This document shows, piece after piece, positions 1 to 11,271 of a DNA stretch of 64,000 nt. The notes beneath the pieces are model-generated. The model was given only the letters and a program-made list of their open reading frames with translations. It was not told where the DNA came from and did no database searches. Each line of letters opens with the position of its first letter. Positions within the stretch are counted from its first letter, which is position 1. The position numbers and the translations under genes were made by a program. This stretch comes from Chamaecyparis obtusa (lineage: Eukaryota; Streptophyta; Pinopsida; Cupressales; Cupressaceae): contig BSBK01001120.1 in assembly GCA_027943335.1 (NCBI GenBank), positions 273,501 through 337,500 on the forward strand, read 5' to 3'.

Positions 1-160
1 TTGTGCAAGAAAACCCAGCATAACTTCCAGCATTGCAAAATGAGGCACCAGACTTCCCAGGAGTATAGACAGTCTATAGCCATATGGTAAATCAACTCCT
101 CAAAATTCTTACATAGAAAAAATCTATTAGGTAGAATTATGCCTCTCTTTTGGAGATTAT
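1..160 (-). pseudogene. LINE ORF2 C-terminal zf-RVT segment, distal part
   Basis: On the minus strand this reads as the second half of the zf-RVT domain that ends plant LINE ORF2 proteins, starting with NLQKRGIILPNRFFLC and continuing to a Trp-containing segment (SWEVW). The first half lies beyond the LTR element, at 1838-1900. The frame carries on through the insertion site when the ATTAT target duplication is counted once. The segment runs off the window. Confidence 0.8.
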
Positions 161-542
161 TGTTAGATTAGGTGAAATACTAATCTCCCAAGAACACCTG
201 CATGCATAACCCTGTCACATGGAAGAAGCAAAGCACAGAAGCAAGAAAAATCATGGAGGCCAAAAAACCAGAGACATCTTATGGACATGCAAAGAGCAAT
301 CTCTATTATGATCCAATAAGTGAATTCCTCAAAAGAATGTACAAAGGGTTCAACCATATAGGTGAACAATAAAACCCTAAAGCTATAAAGCAAAAAATAA
401 AGCTAGGTTGCACATTATAATTAATAAATATATTAATTATAATGCACCTAAAAGATAGCTTAAGTAAATAGAGTAATAAATGACTTAATTAATTAAACCA
501 AAGTGATTTAATTAATAAGCATAAAGTATGATTACTCTAACA
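161..542 (-). repeat. LTR (3' LTR of the minus-strand non-autonomous element)
   Basis: 382 bp, matching 1456-1837 base for base as read by eye. It includes an AT-rich stretch with TTAATTAA-type palindromes near 420-515. The purine tract lies immediately inside at 543-550. Confidence 0.95.
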
Positions 543-859
543 CCCCCCCAATATCTCGTTCGCCCACTAACTCCTCCGTATGAGCAAGTTATGCCAAAAA
601 AAGCATCAGGTGCTCCAGGAAGGCAAAAAAGTAGTCCTGCCTTCGAAGGCATGGTACGAAAAACGAGGCAAAAAATTCGAGAAGAAACCTCCATAATTGC
701 GTTCGTCTCGGAAAGAGCTTTCCGATGATATAAAAAACTCCCAAATACGCCTCCAGATGAAGAAGTTATGGCCCTGGAGGCCGAGGCTGCACAGCTGGAC
801 TTTGGAATTAAGCCATGCAAAAAAAATTGCCAACATCAGCAATTAGCGAGCCTAAAGTT

Positions 860-1145
860 GACGGGCAAATGGCCGTCACGGCTCAAAAAGCACCAGGGGC
901 TTGGGTCCGGTCGCCCATGTGACTGCGGGCTGGCGGAGCTGGGCGGTGGGGGCCAGCGGAGTGGCCAGAGGGCGGCGATCTCGGCGGGCGGCGGGCCGCA
1001 GACTGGGCGGTGCTGTCAGCGCCGCTGAGGGCGGCGGACTGGGCGGTGGCCGCTATCCAGGGCTGGCGGTGGGCGGTGGCCGGGGGTGGGTGGCGCCTGG
1101 GTGGCCGCCGGGCAGTGCCTGGGTGGCCGCTCGGCGGCCAAAATA
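860..1145. other. GC-rich interior of the LTR element, possibly captured DNA
   Basis: This stretch is strongly G-rich on the plus strand, with repeated GGCGG and GGTGGC words, in an otherwise AT-rich window. Open frames run through it on both strands (plus 768-1028 and 901-1146; minus 1224-883). They have the biased composition expected of any GC-rich DNA, and I recognise no protein in them. It could be a captured piece of host DNA or an expanded GC-rich leader. Confidence 0.5.
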
Positions 1146-1440
1146 AATAAATATATTTTTTTTTAAATCGTCGACTGTACCCGCCTCGGAGTGCGTGCCA
1201 GGGCCGTACGGCCCTGGTATGCAAAAAAAATTTGCCTCAGATGCCACTGTGTCCAAAATGGACAAATTTTATATGGATTTAGGGGTTCTTGGGCCTTCCG
1301 GACACAATGGTGGTGTCCGTTTTTGCCCAAGGTGAGCCAAATTTTGGCTCCCCCCCAGATCCACAAAAAAAACTTCTGAAACCCTTGAAAACCTCCTGCT
1401 TCTGAAACACTTCAACAAAACACGAACAGCGAGCAGCAAG

Positions 1441-1455
1441 ATGGCTCTGATACCA
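1441..1455 (-). promoter_or_regulatory. Primer-binding site, initiator Met tRNA type
   Basis: The minus strand reads TGGTATCAGAGCCAT directly after the LTR terminus ACA. TGGTATCAGAGC is the standard plant primer site complementary to the 3' end of initiator methionine tRNA. It fixes the orientation of the element. Confidence 0.93.
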
Positions 1456-1837
1456 TGTTAGATTAGGTGAAATACTAATCTCCCAAGAACACCTGCATGC
1501 ATAACCCTGTCACATGGAAGAAGCAAAGCACAGAAGCAAGAAAAATCATGGAGGCCAAAAAACCAGAGACATCTTATGGACATGCAAAGAGCAATCTCTA
1601 TTATGATCCAATAAGTGAATTCCTCAAAAGAATGTACAAAGGGTTCAACCATATAGGTGAACAATAAAACCCTAAAGCTATAAAGCAAAAAATAAAGCTA
1701 GGTTGCACATTATAATTAATAAATATATTAATTATAATGCACCTAAAAGATAGCTTAAGTAAATAGAGTAATAAATGACTTAATTAATTAAACCAAAGTG
1801 ATTTAATTAATAAGCATAAAGTATGATTACTCTAACA
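1456..1837 (-). repeat. LTR (5' LTR of the minus-strand non-autonomous element)
   Basis: 382 bp, the partner of 161-542. In the element's sense its inner end abuts the iMet-type primer site at 1441-1455. The target duplication ATTAT follows at 1838-1842. Confidence 0.95.
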
Positions 1838-2600
1838 ATTATCAATAGTAAAAATCTTGTTCTGCAAAAACTAGCTAAAAGAAAATATTAATTTTAGGAA
1901 TTAACCATTTATCCCAAACTTGGGCCCAAAAGGGTGGAGGATCTAGCTTCTTCAAAAAAATCTTAGAGGTAAAGGTGACAAAAAAGACTCTAGAAGGGAG
2001 CATCCCCCAAATCAAATCATCCTCCCTAGTAAAGTCAACTTTCCAAACATTCAGATCCAGCATTAGAGGCTTAAGAGAGACATCAACAACAAAAATATCA
2101 ACCCAAACTGGTGCCCCTAGTAATATCTAACCCATGGACCGAATCTTTGTAAGAAAATTTTGATAAAAGGCTAGAAGGAAGGAATAAAATTCAGAGGATA
2201 ATCTTTAAGCCAACAATCTTCCCAAAATTTAATTCTCCTAACATTAACCAAATACCACTTAGCTCCCTTGAAAACCATCTTCTTAGCTTGTTGGATACAA
2301 TTTGAAATAAAAGAGCTCTGCACCTTCACAACAGAAATCATAAAATCTGATATATGAGGGAAAGAGTAGAGATATGTATTGTGGATGATCTCATTCCACT
2401 CTTTTTTCTCTCCAAAGATCTTCCAAATTTGCTTAGCCAGTAAAGCCTGATTGGTAACTCTTAAGGGGTAGACCGCCAAGCCTCCCCACTTATTCAGAGT
2501 GCACATCTTGTCCCAAGAAACTAAAGCCAATGTCTTTCTTTCTTCTACCCCTGTCCAAAGAAAATTTCTCTAAATGTTCTCAATTATGTCTGCAAATTTA
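1838..2600 (-). pseudogene. LINE ORF2 zf-RVT domain and linker, proximal part
   Basis: A minus-strand frame of 119 codons (2530-2171) contains WDKMCTLNKWGGLAVYPLRV and NQALLAKQIWKI. This is the conserved segment between the thumb and the zf-RVT domain of plant LINE ORF2 proteins. A second frame (2063-1875) continues with an FWAQVWDKWLIP-type zf-RVT entry. Stops separate the frames. The domain is then cut by the LTR element at 1837. Confidence 0.75.
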
Positions 2601-3960
2601 CCAGGGATTTTAAACAGACTAAGGGCATAGATAGGGAGACTCTACAAAGAGGCCTTCAGGAGTTGGATTTTACTAGCTTAACCTAGCAGAGCTTGTTTTC
2701 AGCTAGCTAATTTATTATTGAATCTATCCACAATACTAGCCCAAAAATATTTGGGAGTTCTTAAGCCCAAAGGTAGACCAAGGTAAGTGGCATGCAAAGT
2801 GCCAATTTCACAACCAATAATTCTGGCAATTCTATTATGTCTTTCTGGACCAGCGTGTTAATAAAATATAGAGAGCTCTTATTCCAATTAACAATTTGAC
2901 TAGTAGACTGAGAATAATTAGAAAGTGTCTCTTTAATCATTCTAGCCTCCTGGATGGTCGAAGAGCCCATGATAATAATGTCACCAACAAATTTCCTATA
3001 GGAGCACGAACTAGAAGCAGAGGGAGTGAGACCCTTGATGGATCCATCAATCGTCTGTCTCTGAAAATAGTGACCAAGACACTCTGCTAGAATGGAAAAG
3101 AGAATAGGGGACAAAGGATCACCTTGACGAAGCCCCCTAGAAGGCTTGAAGAATCTGGAAGAAGAGCCATTCACAATAACTACAGCCATAGAAGTACTAA
3201 TGAGCTGAAAAACTAGCTACAAGAGTTTATCACAGAAACCAAAGGAATGAAGAACCTTGATCAAAAAATCCCAATCCACCCAGACATAAGCCTTAGAGAG
3301 ATCGAGTTTCAACAAAAAACCATAGTTGTAAGAGGAGTGAGTAGAGTGAATGACCTCATGCACCTTCATTATGGAATCAAGATTTTCTTGCCAGGGACAA
3401 AACCACTCTACTAGGGAGGATTAATATTGGGGAGAATATCTAGTAGTCTAAGGGTGAGAACCTTGGAAAAAAAATTATACACCGAATTACATAAAATGGT
3501 CGGCCTAAAGGAATCCACAGAATAATCTCCATGTTTTTTGGGAATCAAGACAATGAAGGTAGCATTCATTTCTTTAAGCATAGTTCTTGACCCAAAGAAT
3601 TCTTTCATAATATTGTAGATATCTAGGCCTACGATGTGCAAACATTTATGGAAAAAGAACAGAGGAAACCCATCCGGGCCCAGGAACTGATCACCCATGA
3701 AGGAGAACATAGCTAGCTTCATTTCCTCCAAGGATGGGATACAAGTTAGCTTCTTATTAGTAACACCATCTAGGATGGAGGGGATAGCATCAAGATGCAA
3801 GGCTTGGTTTTCTAGGGAAAGTGCATTATATTTAGATAAGAGGGAAGAGAAAAAGTCAACCATATCCAAAGAAATGTCCTTATCATTACTTACCACACCA
3901 GATTCCAACCTGAGTCTGGAAATTCTGTTGGAAGATCTATGTTTAGAAGAAGACATATGG
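2600..3960 (-). pseudogene. LINE reverse transcriptase domain, inactive
   Basis: Minus-strand frames at 3956-3411 and 3189-2761 carry L1-type RT motifs. DSFRPTILCNSVYNFFSKVL is the early palm motif, and SRGLRQGDPLSPILFSILAE is a near-canonical RQGDPLSP block. The expected F-A-D-D active site reads FVGD (about 2998-2987), so the first catalytic Asp is Gly. An in-frame gap at about 3190-3410, the stops and this substitution mean it cannot work as reverse transcriptase. Confidence 0.88.
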
Positions 3961-4199
3961 AAGAACCTGGTGTTCTTATCTCTAGCTTTCAGCCATATCG
4001 ATCTTGACCATTGTCTCTAGTACATTTCCTTTTTAGATATGATATTATGAGTTTTGACCAAAAGAGTCTCCTCCCTATCCTTAAGATCTTGAGACATGCC
4101 TATTTGCTCGATAGTTTCCTAAATATCATCAAGCTCCCTTTTCAGATCATGCTTTTTTTTAAACATGTCACTGTACAATTCCTTACTCCAAGTTTAATA

Positions 4200-5060
4200 T
4201 TCTATTTAATATGTGGGAGTTTCTTAGATACCCTAAACATAGTAGTGTCATGAATGTTAACATTCCACCAGTCACTAATCCTCTTCTCAATCTTCGGGTG
4301 ATCAATCCACATTTTCTCAAATCTAAAGGGGAGACTACCAGTAGCCTTAATCAAGTCAACAATAAAAGCAATAGGGAATTGATTAGACCCAACCTTTGTG
4401 AGAGAGGAAACTGAACAACAAAAACTATTGAACCAACTTCCAAAGATCAAAGCACGATCAAGGCAGACCTGAATAAGATCCATTCCAACTCTTCTATTAG
4501 ACCAAGTGTAATTAACACCCTAGAGATCAATATCAAAGAGATCCTTTCTATTAACAAAGTCCATGAGATCAACTCTACCATCCAGTTGAATTTGGCTATC
4601 AACCCCTCCAAACTTATCATTATCTTTCAGTGGACAGTTGAAATCTCCCATAACCAGCTAGGGAGAATCACATAAAGAAATCCTTTGATTCTCAACCAAC
4701 TTCCAATACTTAGCCCTACCAGCTTTGGTATTATGAGCATAAATATTAGTAGTAACCCATTGAAAATCAGACTTGAGGTGGATGAATTTAATGATCGGGT
4801 AGTTCAAATTATCACCTAAAACTTCACCTCTAATATTATTCTAGTTCCAAAAGACAACAATACCACTTGAGGCTCCATTAGAGCTATAGCCAGGAACACC
4901 ACCATTTTTAAATATTCTAATTTTTTCCACTTTTTCTTTCACCATCTTGGTCTCATGAACAAGAATGATATCAGGTTTCTGATCTCTAACTAAGTTCCTA
5001 AGTGTATCCTGCTTATGGGAGGCATTCAACCCCCTAATATTCCATGAAATGACTTTTAGT
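4200..5060 (-). pseudogene. LINE apurinic-type endonuclease domain, inactive
   Basis: The minus strand from about 5050 begins with a Met-Asn-Ala start and has PDIILVHETKM (E-T-K motif), then GIVVFWN. The reading continues with a G-D-F-N motif near 4650, YTWSNRR near 4490 and a DRAL motif near 4455. These are the ordered landmarks of the LINE exonuclease-endonuclease-phosphatase fold that nicks the target DNA. The final S-D-H motif reads S-N-Q near 4390. Several stops break the frame. Confidence 0.8.
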
Positions 5061-6489
5061 TCTTAACCGGGGTACAAACTTCCTAGATGGTCAACTTCTT
5101 GCCATCTGCTATATCCTTCTTGCTTTCTCTTTCTCTAATCTCTTTGTCTGAACTTTTTCCTTGGGTTTTTTTTCTGAGATCCAACATCCTCCTTCAAACT
5201 TAGAACCTTGAATCCCACATCTTCTTTACTATGTAGGTAACTACACCCTCAGAGCCAGGAGTTGAAATATTTTTTTGCTATTTTTTCTATTTCTTCCCCA
5301 TTTGAGTGGTCCAGGGAGCTCCATTCCAGTCATCTAGGAGATCAATTCCATCATGAGAAATAGGGTCATCATCTCCACTCCAAGAATGTGTGTCAGGAAT
5401 AGAAGAAAAGTCTTGTTAATCAGACTTTTTAGGATTTCTAGACGAGTACTCCCCCATCGCATCACTTTATGACTAAGCAATATGCAGGGCACCTTTCGCA
5501 TTGATCAGAAAACCCTTAAGGTTAATGTCATCAACCTAGATAGGAATGATAACCTCCATAGGCACTGAGATCTCCTTCATCTGATATCCCAAAGATCTAG
5601 CATAACCATCATGAGATGGGATCTGGGAGTTCTCCATTCTAGAAGCAAACTCTTAGGGAGAGCCACTTACCAAAGAATCTGAGACATGGACCTAACAGAT
5701 TCTACAAATTGCCCATATTCCAGGTCAAACTGACCATTAGAATCTACCATATCTCTTTGACCTCCCACCATGAAGGAATCCACCTTGTTGACGCTATCAC
5801 CTTCAGCCACAATATGAGGCTTAATCTCTTTCCAAACTTGTTTGGTCTCCTTATGAGGTTTTGAGCCTGAATCCACTATCTTAGTATCCTTTTTAACTTT
5901 CTTCAAATAGTTCTTTTCCTAGTGACCCATTTTGTGACACACAAAATAGGCAAAGGGTAGGGATTCAAATTCCACTTCCTACTTCTATATGCCCAATTTA
6001 AAGTTAATGTTAATAATCGAAGGAAGGTTGTCAAACTGGCATATATTGACACAAATCATGGCAAAAACTAGACGGGACTTGGCTGTTGTCATAGAGTCAA
6101 TCAAAAGAAGCTCCCCCCAAAAGGTGGAAGCCAAACCATTAAGGACTTCTTCATTCAAGTATTTGAGAGGCAAGCTAGGAAATCTTATCCAAACCAGGGT
6201 GGCCATGAAATTTTTTTTAGAATAGTCCTATTTTGGAGCCCATTTATGAAAGGCTACAACCGTTCTACCAAACATCCAAAGACCCCCACATAAGACATAA
6301 TCCAGATCTTCTTTATTAGAGAAGGAAAAGGAAAAAATCCTTTGGGTAAAGCGATAATGTCCACCTAACCCTTCAATATCCATCTTTTTTTAACAAAACA
6401 TCTAACCATTTTAATATTGGGTCGAGGGCCTAGAAACTTACCAACCAATGTGAGCTCCATAGCAAAAACAAAGTGATCCACTAGAGTGT
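5060..6489 (-). pseudogene. LINE ORF1 (DUF4283-like, damaged zinc knuckle), C-terminal part
   Basis: The minus strand from 6489 reads a DUF4283-type N-terminal fold (LVGKFLGPRPNI, then a GGLWMFGR block near 6290-6260 and LVWIRFPSLPLKYLNEEVL at 6200-6140). This domain is typical of plant LINE ORF1. A CCHC knuckle near 5950-5905 has lost its first Cys (YFVCHKMGH, then a stop). A low-complexity, polar region follows to about 5060. The N-terminus of the same ORF lies across the CACTA element at 61647-62174. Confidence 0.78.
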
Positions 6490-6492
6490 CAG

Positions 6493-6518
6493 CACTACTA
6501 CATTTGGGGCCAAATTTT
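6493..6518 (+). repeat. CACTA 5' terminal inverted repeat
   Basis: Starts CACTACTACATTTGGGGCCA. About 22 of the first 26 bases match the inward reading of the other terminus at 61618-61643. Preceded by the triplet CAG. Confidence 0.85.
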
Positions 6519-9500
6519 GACAAAAACTTCTGATGGATAATTTTTTTTTTATGAATTTGGGTTTTTTTTTGTAATAGTTCTCGATGGTGTCAAGATTTTG
6601 ATGGGTTTTAAAAAGACCATCAAAATTTTGACAATTTTAGGGTATACATGAAAAAAAAAAAGTGAAACATCCAAATCATTTTTATTTTGATTGCTGAAGA
6701 GAGAAAAGGAGTGGGATGAAGCAATTTTAAGGTCAAAGATGAGTGCAAAGACAATGTAACTGGCTAGGGTGTGACTGATCTTCTTTCTTCATCTTTGATT
6801 TGTGATGGTATCCAAAGGTATGTGATTATTGAGCCTCCAAAACTCACCATGATTATTGACAGTTTTAGACCCTTGAATTTCTTTCAACATTGCAATCATC
6901 CATTCTCTCATTGATTTGGCTTCCCCTTTTTCATTGTTATTTTAGGATTCTCCTCCCAACTACGTGGGGTCTATTTCTTTCAATGTGATAGGTGAGAACA
7001 AGTAAACTACCACATTCATCCTAGTCTTTGGCTCTAGTAAAGGAAGAGTTGTTCTCCCAATGATCAGCTTGTTACAAACCCTAGCTGTCATTGATGGTGG
7101 AAGAAGAAAAATACAACTAGAACTAAAAGTTAAAATAGGGAGACCAAGATAAAAGTATAAACTAGAGCTTTACTTTGAGCACCTAAATTAGGGCATGCTT
7201 ATGAAAAGTTTTGATTAACTAAATGGTAAAAGAAAAAAAAGGATTTCATTCTTTCATTATATGTAAAGTTTCCCATACATGTGTTAACAAATGTAGTGAT
7301 TATGATATGTCCATTTCTTTTCACCTAATGTTCATTTCCTTCTTTCATTTAATATGTATTTAGTTATATACCCATGCCCTCTAATCTGATCGTGCTAGCG
7401 GTATGAATCTTGAGGGAGTTTTGGTAGTAACCGATGATTGAATTTAATCTAAATTTTTTAATCATCTTAAGTAAATATGTTTGTGCATACTTGTTATCAA
7501 TGAAATCCATGAGACCATATTTCTTTGTAACAATCCACCAAACAATGCACTTGGTCTCTGCATTTCTTCCTCTTTTAACCGGAGTCTTGTTTACTTTTGG
7601 CATTGCTTTACGTGGGTATAGATGCTTACACTATTTTATCACTGAGCATTAATGCATGTAATCCTTGGACACTAAAATAGGATCTAGAAAAGCACTAAAA
7701 TCATACTACTTACAATTTAGGAAGCTACAAAAAAATTAAAAACTGCAAGACAAAAATGCATTGGACCAATTAAAAATTAGAAAAAAAGTTTTAAAAAATT
7801 GATACATTAAAAACATGGAGAAACATTTATTAAGAAATTTTTATAGAAAACATTAATAAGAAGATGGTGAGGTGAAAATATTAATCTTCCACCTTTAGCC
7901 AAAGACTAAAAATTAATCATTATGTTATAGCTTAAAATTCATCAACATAGTAATATAATAAAATTAACATAAAATTGATTGATAATCAAGACATTCCCAC
8001 TCTCCTTAAGCTATATAACATGATCATAATACATACTATTGTAATGCCATAAAGTTCACCATGTGCAATTCCATATTGTATGGAACCCCCACTTTAATCA
8101 AATCAAATCTACACCTACGCCCACTTCACCTCACTTACCAGATCACCTCTTCTTGTTCAAATTCCCAACCATGTGGACTATTTAGATTCAGGGTGCTTGC
8201 ATGGTCATGACACACACTCATCCTAAAAATATATTGATAAAAGATGTTCATTTGAGTGTTACACCTATTGTCCCCCATTGTGTAACACCTCCTTTGATAG
8301 GAAAACAACAATGGGAATCCATTAGGTTTCTTAAAATCTTCATTTCCTTTTTTTCTAACTTCTTTCTCATTCAAATCAATTCTTGAGCTATCTTTGCAAT
8401 TTCTCCATCATTTTTCAAAACTTTCATAGAAATTTTATCACTTGGCTTTGATGCCTCATCACCTTGGTTGCACACTAACATGCTCTCAGCTTCATTCTAA
8501 TAGGTCTTGGCTTCGTTTCTTCAAAGGATAGTTATATCTCACCTCACACTCATCTATCTCAATTTTTTTTAAAGCATATCAATAGTTCTTAATCTTTATC
8601 TAATATTGTTTATTATTTTCTTAATTTATCGGTCATATCTCTATCTTGGTTGACTTCAATAGCCCTCTAAAATGAACAATCCCAACATGTTTCCTAGCTC
8701 CATGTATATCATGGATTTATCTTATTTAGGGTCACTTGATTTTTATTTCAATGTCTTTCACCATATTATATGCTATTAATCTCATAGTTTTTACTCTCTA
8801 CCATGCTTAATCTCATGCGAATAACCGCCCTCTACTTTTGTCCATAGTTGGGTCTCTGTCATTGAATTTCATTCACTATTCTTAGGCTTCTTCATAATGT
8901 ATTCTTCATGGACTTGTCAAAACATTCCATGATAATACTATACTCTATTGGCACATTGTAGCTCCTACACCAATGTTATTCATGCATTGCCACTCTTCTT
9001 GCCTTTTCAACCATTGCTTTGACTCATGTTATTCAAGGATTTCTACATGGTCACTTCATTGATGCATTGTTTCAATTTTCTCTGACCCCCACGACTGATT
9101 CTTGTCTTTAGCTATGGTACATGACATTAGTCATTGTAGCCTCTTCTTCTACCATATCTATTTCTCCATGGTACCCTATTGATTGGGATACTTATATTAA
9201 TTGACAGATCTAGATACCCTTTTGTATTTGAGCCATTAAATGTCATTGCACATTGTCTTGTTTGCTACAAATAGATTACTTTCAATATTCAACAAAGACT
9301 ATTGTCCTGCTAACTACATAGAGTCTTTGTTTGTTTTCTATGTCTATTTTTAGAATCATTGGCATTTATTGACATTGTATCCAATTTGATTTTGTGACTT
9401 AAAAGATCACTTCCATACAGCTATACAACACTATCTTCATTCTTATTAGTGATTTATTTTTCATGCATTTTATCACTATCTCCAAGAGTGAATAGCATTG

Positions 9501-11271
9501 TTCCCTTGGCGGTTGGTGACACCATTTGATGCCTTTGTTCACATTTTTACTTTTCTACTAGTGATAGGGATCATTATTACTTGTTTTATCAATGCCTTTC
9601 TTATTACTTCCACTTCCTTTAATCTCTTTCATGCTACTATGGCATTTCTATTTTACTTATCATTGACACTGTCCTTTCCTTTCAATGTATATTCATTATC
9701 TTTGATGCATTTTATTTCATTGTGTTTACTGACTCTTGAAATTATTATCATGTATATGTATTCCTTAGTCATGTTAGGAGAATCTTAAAACAATTTTAAG
9801 AATGACACCAACATGGAATGAAAACAACTTTAATAGTAATATATAGGAGCATCTTAAAATAGTTGTAAGAATGACACCAATGTGGAATGCAAACAACTTT
9901 AATAGTAATATATATTGCATGTGTAGTAAGATTATTGTTGATGACAAACCTTATGCTCAATAGTGTCTTTCCAATATATCTAGTACATCTATTGGTTGAT
10001 ATTAGTATTAATGATTTTAGAAATAATATAATTGACATTGAAGCACCTGAATTTGTGAATATGACTTATAAACTATTTATATTGAAGAGAGATATAGCTG
10101 TATATAAGAAACTTTAAGTAATAATTCAAATTGAAAGCCAGGCCAAAGGGGAAATTTAAAAATTAAAGAAGGTAAGGATGACATGGTCGCTAAAGTGGAA
10201 TGGCATAGTGTAGTTAGATTAAAGGTGTGATTATTTTGGTAGTTAAGATGAGAAGAAAAACATAATTCATTAGTTAAATGTTTTGTAAATAAATTGGGTA
10301 CTACTTTTGTAGGTAGTTTTAGCTCATTGTTTTGTAATGTAATTTTTCAATTTCATGTATTTTATCTCCTATTTATTAGGTGCATGAGATGAAGGTTGAA
10401 TGTAAGAGTCTTATAATGTTGAGTTACCTTTGGATCTCGAGTTTTTGGTACTCCTATGATGATCTTTCTCAACAAGTATTTTATTCTATTGTTGTTTTTT
10501 GAATAACATATTGGGTAAATACATAACTGTGTACTTCTACAGGATAGTCAACACAAAATTGAAGCATCAAACAAGACTTGATCAACTTGCAAGTGGAACA
10601 TGCACTGAAATAGTAAGTAATGTAAAATAAAAAAATAATTAATTTGTCGTGTCTACATTTTGTTATTTTCTGACATTACATCCATGTTCTATATTCATAG
10701 AATGGTTAAAAATTGAAATTTACAATTTGATAAAAGTATTGATGGGTGTTGTTTCCTACACCCTCAATCAACAACTTGCCTCCATTTGTGGTCTCCAGTT
10801 GTTGTTCCCTGCACACTCAAAAAGCATTACATAGGCATATTTGTCATTTTAAGATCAAAGATAAAGGCCCCCTTTTTTATGCATGCATACACACACACAC
10901 AACATATACAACCTTCACCATGCAGATTTGCCTAAGCACTACTGGGACCTTACCCTGCAACAAATGTATTATTGTAAAAATCATCACAAGTCCATTTGTT
11001 GTTGGGTCTAGCTCCCATTAGTGCTTGGTCAAATTTGATGCACTTCTGATATATTTTGTGTATAATATATATGATATTTTATTTTGACTTGTAAACTACT
11101 ATATTATTTGAATATCTTTCTTTCTTGCCACAATAGGAAACAGTTTGAGATGGAAGACTACAATACTAGAAGTATTTCAATTTGGTATACTATAATAAAC
11201 CATCATTTCATAACTAACTTTTCAATTTCTATATATAATTAGGTTATAGATGATCTAAGTGAAGAAGGATC
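6519..11271. other. CACTA left non-coding region
   Basis: About 4.75 kb of AT-rich DNA without a recognisable gene. Near the TIR (6519-6640) are short T-runs and repeated GATGG and CCATC words. The minus-strand frame at 7603-7364 and the plus-strand frames at 9498-9788 and 10746-11021 match nothing I know. From 8.0 to 9.8 kb the DNA is rich in short CATTG, TTCATT and CTTCTT words and looks like decayed sequence. A 69-bp tandem duplication lies at 9775-9912. An upstream exon of the transposase gene could be hidden near 11.1 kb. Confidence 0.6.
9775..9912 (+). repeat. 69-bp tandem duplication
   Basis: Two adjacent copies start at 9775 and 9844 (TAGGAG[A/C]ATCTTAAAA...) and end in ACTTTAATAGTAATATA. 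They differ at several positions. The repeat lies in the left non-coding part of the CACTA element and has no visible coding role. Confidence 0.85.

Larger units (their letters stand above)
161..1837 (-). mobile_element. Young non-autonomous LTR retrotransposon (TRIM/LARD-like), minus orientation
   Basis: Two direct repeats of 382 bp (161-542 and 1456-1837) flank 913 bp of interior. Their termini are perfect inverted hexamers, TGTTAG...CTAACA. The target duplication is ATTAT (156-160 and 1838-1842). On the minus strand the LTR at 1456-1837 is the 5' LTR. It is followed at once by TGGTATCAGAGCCAT (1455-1441), the classic primer site for initiator methionine tRNA. A purine tract TGGGGGGG (550-543) precedes the other LTR. 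I see no difference between the LTRs, so the insertion is recent. The interior has no gag or pol, so movement must depend on proteins supplied in trans. It lies in the zf-RVT domain of the LINE. Confidence 0.95.

Noticed and set aside
163..393. 76-codon minus-strand frame repeated at 1458-1688
   Set aside because: It is contained in the LTRs of the non-autonomous element and has no recognisable domain.
883..1224. Open frames on both strands in the GC-rich core of the small LTR element
   Set aside because: GC-rich DNA has few stops by composition. The Pro/Arg- and Gly-rich translations show no domain.
6493..7297. A small CACTA-like MITE ending at TGTAGTG near 7297
   Set aside because: The match to the left TIR is only about 10 bases and the flanking triplets differ (CAG and ATT). 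The terminus at 61643 matches far better and is supported by the LINE frame.
7364..7603. 79-codon basic minus-strand frame as a possible captured exon
   Set aside because: I found no recognisable family and no splice context. Left as non-coding.
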